Shown here one piece after another: positions 29,095 to 33,476 of a DNA stretch of 33,476 bases. The stretch is from positions 1-33,476 of IMG/VR virus record IMGVR_UViG_3300048573_000141. The stretch is one strand, 5' to 3'. The notes below the pieces were generated by a model. That model ran no database searches. It was not told the origin of the DNA and saw only the letters and a program-made list of their open reading frames with translations. The DNA is from a virus. The stretch's first letter is position 1. Each line of letters starts with the position of its first letter. A program made the translations under genes and the position numbers.

Positions 29095-32000
29095 TTAATA
29101 TCCTGATATATCAAGCGAAACAGTACGAGAAACGCGAGTACCAGATGAGTCAAACACGTAAACGCGACAAGACTCTGGATAAATCAAGCAGTTTCCTGTT
29201 GTGTCTGCTGTTGTCATTGCTACAGTGAAGGTATTTGTTGTATCTGTTGTTATCATATAAACACCCCCAACACCTCCACCACTGCTTGTACCGAACTGTA
29301 TTTTTTGGCCTGCTATAAACCCATGAGAAACATAGGTGATGGTGCAAACATTCGATGTTACCGAGTAAGTTGCTGACAAAACAGAGTCCTGAAAGTCAAC
29401 CACAGTATTTACAGGTGTTGTCCCAAAAGGAGTAGCCTGAATACTTTGCACATCAATAAACTCTCGACCAAAGTTAGCGATTGTCCCTAGCGTATCAGTA
29501 GACACTGCGTTGATTCGCAGAGCGTCATAGTTCTTCTTCGTGTCAAGCCGCACCACAAGCTGATTCAATCTGTACAGAGCTTTCAAATCAGGACTGCTTA
29601 CTGTAATTTTGACTTTAATGTATCTGAAAACTGTCGCAAAAATTGCAGTTGTTCTTAAATAGTTTTGATAAGTCACACCGTCAGCAGATAAACCAATATC
29701 AACTGAAACATCAGGAAGTCCAAACACATCGAAACCGTTGTAGCTCAGAGTAACTTTACTGCTTGCTAAAATAGTACCGTAGTCAAACACTTCTTCATAG
29801 TAGCCTGTAGACAACGCAGGTTGAATATAAACAGGATTACCAGAAGATATTTGATTCTGTACAGTAGACCAACTGTTGTCTGTGAAATGCTGTGCCCACG
29901 TATCGGTAGTCTCCACAGGTAATACAACACCTGTCGGTTCTAGGATCGCGTTTGACAACGTACCAGTAAACGTGGAATTAAACTCACCAAAGAATTGGAA
30001 ATCCGGAGGCTCATTTACGTTTACGGTAAGACTAACAGGAGTGCTTTCGTTGTTATCCGTGTCTACTGTAGCAGCCCAGTAAGTGAACTCACCAGCAACT
30101 AATTCAAACAACGGTGCAAACTCCGTCTTAATCAAACCTACATCGTCAGCAGTAGTCCAAGTTGAACCCTTTTTAATTAGTACATGGTCAATTGGTAAAG
30201 TAGTCCTATCAGGTAGAGTCCAAAACAACATTACCGAGTTATCAATAACCTGTGATCTGTAGTTGATTAAAGGATTAGGCGGTAACTTAGTAATATTGAA
30301 AACAAGACCACTTGATGAGTGCCCTAAAATGTCTACTATAGTAAGCGTGTAGGCTCTGTCACCGAGCCAATCAGCAGGGAGAGTAACACTATCTGACTTT
30401 GAACCATACGACAACGCATCATATTCTACTTTGACATAAGCAATTGCAAAAGTAGTTGAAGGGTTTGTCCAAGACAAAGAGATACTTGCGCTAGTCAAGG
30501 AATCGTCAGCAAACGAGTGCGTCACAGCAGAAACTTCTGAGACTATAAGAAGCGTATAAACCACGTTTGCAATCGAACTAGAGTAGTTGTTGTTGTAGTC
30601 AATCGCACAAATATAGTAAGTAACAGAAGTACCTGTTGAACTTGGTGGATTAGCGTAACATGTTAAACCTTCCGTAATTGTAATCAACCCAGTAGCTGCA
30701 CCAAAATTTGTATCAGTACGCACCTCGTATTTTGCAATATCCGGTTCACGGTTTGCAGTCCATACAAGGTTTATCTTACCTAGAGAAAACTCAGGGGTAG
30801 CTGTAAAACCTTGCACTGCTTCAGGCTGTGTTCGTTTACCGATAACAGTATGGGTAGAGTAATCTGTCCACAACCCACATCTACCATCGCTAGACACATA
30901 TCGCAAACGAACCTTGTACTCTTCACCTTCGATCACGTCTTTGATTTTCACAGTACCAGAAGCGTATTCAGCACGGGAAAATTTAGAGTTAACTGCATCA
31001 GCGACAGCAGAAATATCATACTCTGCTTCTACCCAAGCTGTGCTTGGAGGTAAGTCTGCTGCGTTAACAAAAGACACGTTTATATTATTTCTAAACACAC
31101 CTTTTGAAATAGTCTCCATTACAGATTCATCAGAAACAAACCTTGTAATTTCAGGCTTCTTCAGTGAGTAAGATTGAAATAACGCTGTCGGAGGTAGTGT
31201 AATCTGTGTCTCAAAAACAGAAGTTGCCGTTTGATCTGCGTACTGTGTGAACAGGTTATAGGTAGGTGTAACTCCGTAGTCAACAAACATAAGTTTTGCT
31301 GACATGTTTTCAGAAGGTTCGATACCAATGACAATCAAGTCTTGTGACTCTTGGTTTAGTTCACCAAACATTACCAGATCACCAGCATCTGCTTCACTAA
31401 CAGACGTTGACGTTGTTAGCGTAAACGTGGAGTAATACCCTGTTGTACCTACTGGTGTGATGTTACGCACCGTACTTATACCAGTCTTACCTCGAATACG
31501 TACAGTATATGTAGTACCTGACTGCATGTAGAAGTCTTCATCAAGGGTTAGAACCGTTCCCGATACCCGTTCCTTGATTCGCCCACTACCGATACCCCAC
31601 AAAGGTACGTCGTGCATCACCTTTACTCTATCACCTCGGTTACAGATGAGGTATTCAATGTCAGTATTCAGCGAGTAGGTTTCAGGTCTTAACTTACCCT
31701 GTGCGAACTGCCAACGAATAGCATCTACCACTAGAGCACTCTTGGTCACACCGGGTAAACTAATGCTCTCGAACAGACTAGCGTTACTTGAGTCGTAACC
31801 TGTGTTGTACACAATTATTTCTGACTCTTGATAACCTTGTAGTTCATCAAAGTATTGTGCCTTCATTCCGTGTGGTATAACAGGTAGCGCTTTTACAGCT
31901 TCAAACCCCCAACTATTGTGAGGTGTGAAGTGCTGCACTACGCTCTTTTCCTCGTCAATAATGACAGTATCTTTACTGTCCTTTATGGTAGGAGATGCAC

Positions 32001-33476
32001 GACCAGCGGCAGCTATATCTTTCAATACTTCAGTAAGGCTTCTCTGAGTAGCCAAGACAGCGTTGTATTCAAAACCACGAGAAAAACAATAGTTGTAAAA
32101 GTTAGCAAATTCAGTCCAGTTTATTTGTTCGCTTGTTCTACGCTTCGGATTCGCTGGATGCGTAAGAACATACAGCATCAATGAAGCAGGGTTGTTAGTA
32201 GGAACATCCATCCATGCTGAACCAGTCCACACAGGTGCAATTGTCTGCACAACAGCATTGAACCCTTCAAGATTACCATTTACCTGATCGGTAGCTTTTA
32301 TTTTTATAACACTCTTAGCTATCTTACAATTAGGTGGATCAATCGAAGGAGATATATTGGTTATGAACGTGGCTAGTTGGAACAACACAGAATGATAGTA
32401 ACGGTAGTCTGGATTATCTTCTGCGTTATCGCCTGTTTCTCTACGGACACGTATAAACCTCAACCAGTTAGGATCGGAGTTGCTATATGTTTTTGTTATC
32501 GTGAAAGCATCTTTTTTAGGTATAGGCTCAGATACTGGTGTCAGTATAGTAGCAGAGGTCATAAAACCAAAGCCGTCATCTTCTTGCACAACACTACTAA
32601 CTACGCGGCTAACAGAAGTAGAGCAACTAAACGCATCCAATTCACTCCAAGTCACTCCGTTAGAGCTTCGCTCAACACGAAGTACAACATCTGCACCAAG
32701 CGCTTCACCTGAGTTATCACCTCTAATTTTTATTCTTCGCAATCCCTCGGGAAAGTGAAAAGATAAGGTAACCCTGTCAGATGCTTGGAGAGTAGAAGTC
32801 TCTATCCAAGACCCCGGTGTTACCGCAGTCTCAGGGTTTCCATCGCAGACCAGCAAAGTCTGGAGAACTTTCTGGTCAACATCTTTACCATATAACGAGT
32901 CAAATTCTCGCTTCTGATCATCTGAGAACTCGGTAACTCTGTCTTGTGTAATTAATGTGTAATCAGAGAAATTATTTAAAGGAACTTCACCAAACTTGTA
33001 GGTGTTTGTGTCTATACTGAGAGGTCCAAATCCCCATTCGAGAAGCATAGACAAATAGCTGTCACGTTCGTTTTCATAAGTCAAATAATTCTGAGCACCA
33101 AGAACAGGTGTTACTCTGACTTTGCCCAGTATCACTGGTTTTGCACCATATGGATTAGCTCTATTGGCTGCACCTGATACCATCAATTGACGTTCAGAGC
33201 TGCCAGCATCACGAGGCTCTGGTGGAGGTCTTTGGCTACCTCTCAATAGCGCTAATGCAGTTAAGGTGATAGCTCCTTTTGCTACTGCTAGAAACGTAGT
33301 TGCTGTACCAAACACACTAACAGCAGAGGCTACACCTACGGTGCTCAATAACGCTGCTGATAACTGAGGTGCAAAGATGAGCGCAACAATAGCAAACACC
33401 TTAACAGCGTCGTCACCGGGAAGACATCTATATTCTATCGAATCGTGCTCTTTAACTAGAGTAGTCTCCCATTTAT
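29095..33476 (-). CDS. tail-tip (lambda gpJ-like) host-specificity protein, 5' end cut
   Basis: A single frame is open from the right edge to TAA at 29095, over 1,450 residues. GTG at 33399 is inside the frame: codons upstream read LPGDDAVKV without a stop, so the true start lies beyond the window. The N-terminal part is hydrophobic (FAIVALIFAPQ), then comes the gpJ-like region (LLEWGFGPLSIDTNTYK), and several fibronectin type III-like repeats between about 30.0 and 31.1 kb (VQGFTATPEFSLGKINLVW). It forms the central tip of a flexible tail that contacts the receptor. Confidence 0.92.
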   Translation of the reverse strand, partial: KWETTLVKEHDSIEYRCLPGDDAVKVFAIVALIFAPQLSAALLSTVGVASAVSVFGTATTFLAVAKGAITLTALALLRGSQRPPPEPRDAGSSERQLMVSGAANRANPYGAKPVILGKVRVTPVLGAQNYLTYENERDSYLSMLLEWGFGPLSIDTNTYKFGEVPLNNFSDYTLITQDRVTEFSDDQKREFDSLYGKDVDQKVLQTLLVCDGNPETAVTPGSWIETSTLQASDRVTLSFHFPEGLRRIKIRGDNSGEALGADVVLRVERSSNGVTWSELDAFSCSTSVSRVVSSVVQEDDGFGFMTSATILTPVSEPIPKKDAFTITKTYSNSDPNWLRFIRVRRETGDNAEDNPDYRYYHSVLFQLATFITNISPSIDPPNCKIAKSVIKIKATDQVNGNLEGFNAVVQTIAPVWTGSAWMDVPTNNPASLMLYVLTHPANPKRRTSEQINWTEFANFYNYCFSRGFEYNAVLATQRSLTEVLKDIAAAGRASPTIKDSKDTVIIDEEKSVVQHFTPHNSWGFEAVKALPVIPHGMKAQYFDELQGYQESEIIVYNTGYDSSNASLFESISLPGVTKSALVVDAIRWQFAQGKLRPETYSLNTDIEYLICNRGDRVKVMHDVPLWGIGSGRIKERVSGTVLTLDEDFYMQSGTTYTVRIRGKTGISTVRNITPVGTTGYYSTFTLTTSTSVSEADAGDLVMFGELNQESQDLIVIGIEPSENMSAKLMFVDYGVTPTYNLFTQYADQTATSVFETQITLPPTALFQSYSLKKPEITRFVSDESVMETISKGVFRNNINVSFVNAADLPPSTAWVEAEYDISAVADAVNSKFSRAEYASGTVKIKDVIEGEEYKVRLRYVSSDGRCGLWTDYSTHTVIGKRTQPEAVQGFTATPEFSLGKINLVWTANREPDIAKYEVRTDTNFGAATGLITITEGLTCYANPPSSTGTSVTYYICAIDYNNNYSSSIANVVYTLLIVSEVSAVTHSFADDSLTSASISLSWTNPSTTFAIAYVKVEYDALSYGSKSDSVTLPADWLGDRAYTLTIVDILGHSSSGLVFNITKLPPNPLINYRSQVIDNSVMLFWTLPDRTTLPIDHVLIKKGSTWTTADDVGLIKTEFAPLFELVAGEFTYWAATVDTDNNESTPVSLTVNVNEPPDFQFFGEFNSTFTGTLSNAILEPTGVVLPVETTDTWAQHFTDNSWSTVQNQISSGNPVYIQPALSTGYYEEVFDYGTILASSKVTLSYNGFDVFGLPDVSVDIGLSADGVTYQNYLRTTAIFATVFRYIKVKITVSSPDLKALYRLNQLVVRLDTKKNYDALRINAVSTDTLGTIANFGREFIDVQSIQATPFGTTPVNTVVDFQDSVLSATYSVTSNVCTITYVSHGFIAGQKIQFGTSSGGGVGGVYMITTDTTNTFTVAMTTADTTGNCLIYPESCRVYVFDSSGTRVSRTVSLDISGY

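Noticed and set aside
33397-33399. GTG at 33399 as start of the tail-tip protein
   Set aside because: The frame stays open to the edge of the window with plausible coding sequence before it, and no ribosome site precedes the GTG.
1-33476. CRISPR array, insertion sequence or integrase
   Set aside because: No regularly spaced repeats and no transposase or recombinase motif were seen on either strand.

Overview
The window is a piece of a double-stranded DNA tailed-phage genome, read mostly from its minus strand. A lambda gpJ-type tail-tip protein, a beta-helix tailspike and a holin/GH19-endolysin cassette point to a long-tailed (siphovirus-like) phage of a Gram-negative host. A lipoprotein signal in one phage gene fits that. 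No integrase, repressor, excisionase or attachment site is seen, so a lytic life style is likely. The host cannot be named from the sequence.

Layout from right to left, in the direction of minus-strand transcription. 33476-29095: tail-tip protein, cut by the window edge. 29047-27128: tailspike. 27131-25263: lysis cassette (HExxH metallopeptidase, 3-TM protein, GTA-type holin, GH19 endolysin). A bidirectional terminator at 25219-25251 separates this from a short plus-strand island (23372-25188) holding a dCMP-deaminase-like gene and five small genes. A divergent control region (23168-23371) follows. From it the minus strand runs left again as a long early/middle block: small genes, Rnl5-like RNA ligase, T7 gp4-like primase-helicase, family B DNA polymerase, a nucleotidyltransferase, two tRNA genes, SSB, an SPFH-domain lipoprotein, FEN-type exonuclease, an endonuclease VII-like nuclease, a MazG-like pyrophosphatase and an HTH-metallophosphoesterase ending at a strong terminator (8896-8937). 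Left of that come small genes, a dATP/dGTP-diphosphohydrolase-like gene, thyX, then a promoter, nrdB and nrdA, a terminator overlapping a promoter (1829-1879), and a run of small genes. The last gene is cut by the left edge.

The replication genes form a complete set: polymerase, primase-helicase, SSB, 5' exonuclease and a branch-type nuclease. A second set remodels deoxynucleotide pools: class I ribonucleotide reductase, ThyX, a dCMP deaminase, a MazG-like enzyme and a DUF5664-type protein. RNA ligase, nucleotidyltransferase, metallophosphoesterase and tRNAs could form an RNA-repair or tRNA-protection group; that is inference.

The most unusual structure is a 62-64 bp duplication of a leader (-10 box, 5' UTR, ribosome site and first nine codons) found about 23 kb apart. 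At 120 it starts a real gene; at 23209 it starts a 13-codon leader peptide whose stop overlaps the ribosome site of the next gene. Many starts were moved inward to ATG codons with good Shine-Dalgarno sites, and several core genes use TTG. No gene-free stretch exceeds about 300 bases; the longest, 14512-14753, is mostly tRNA.
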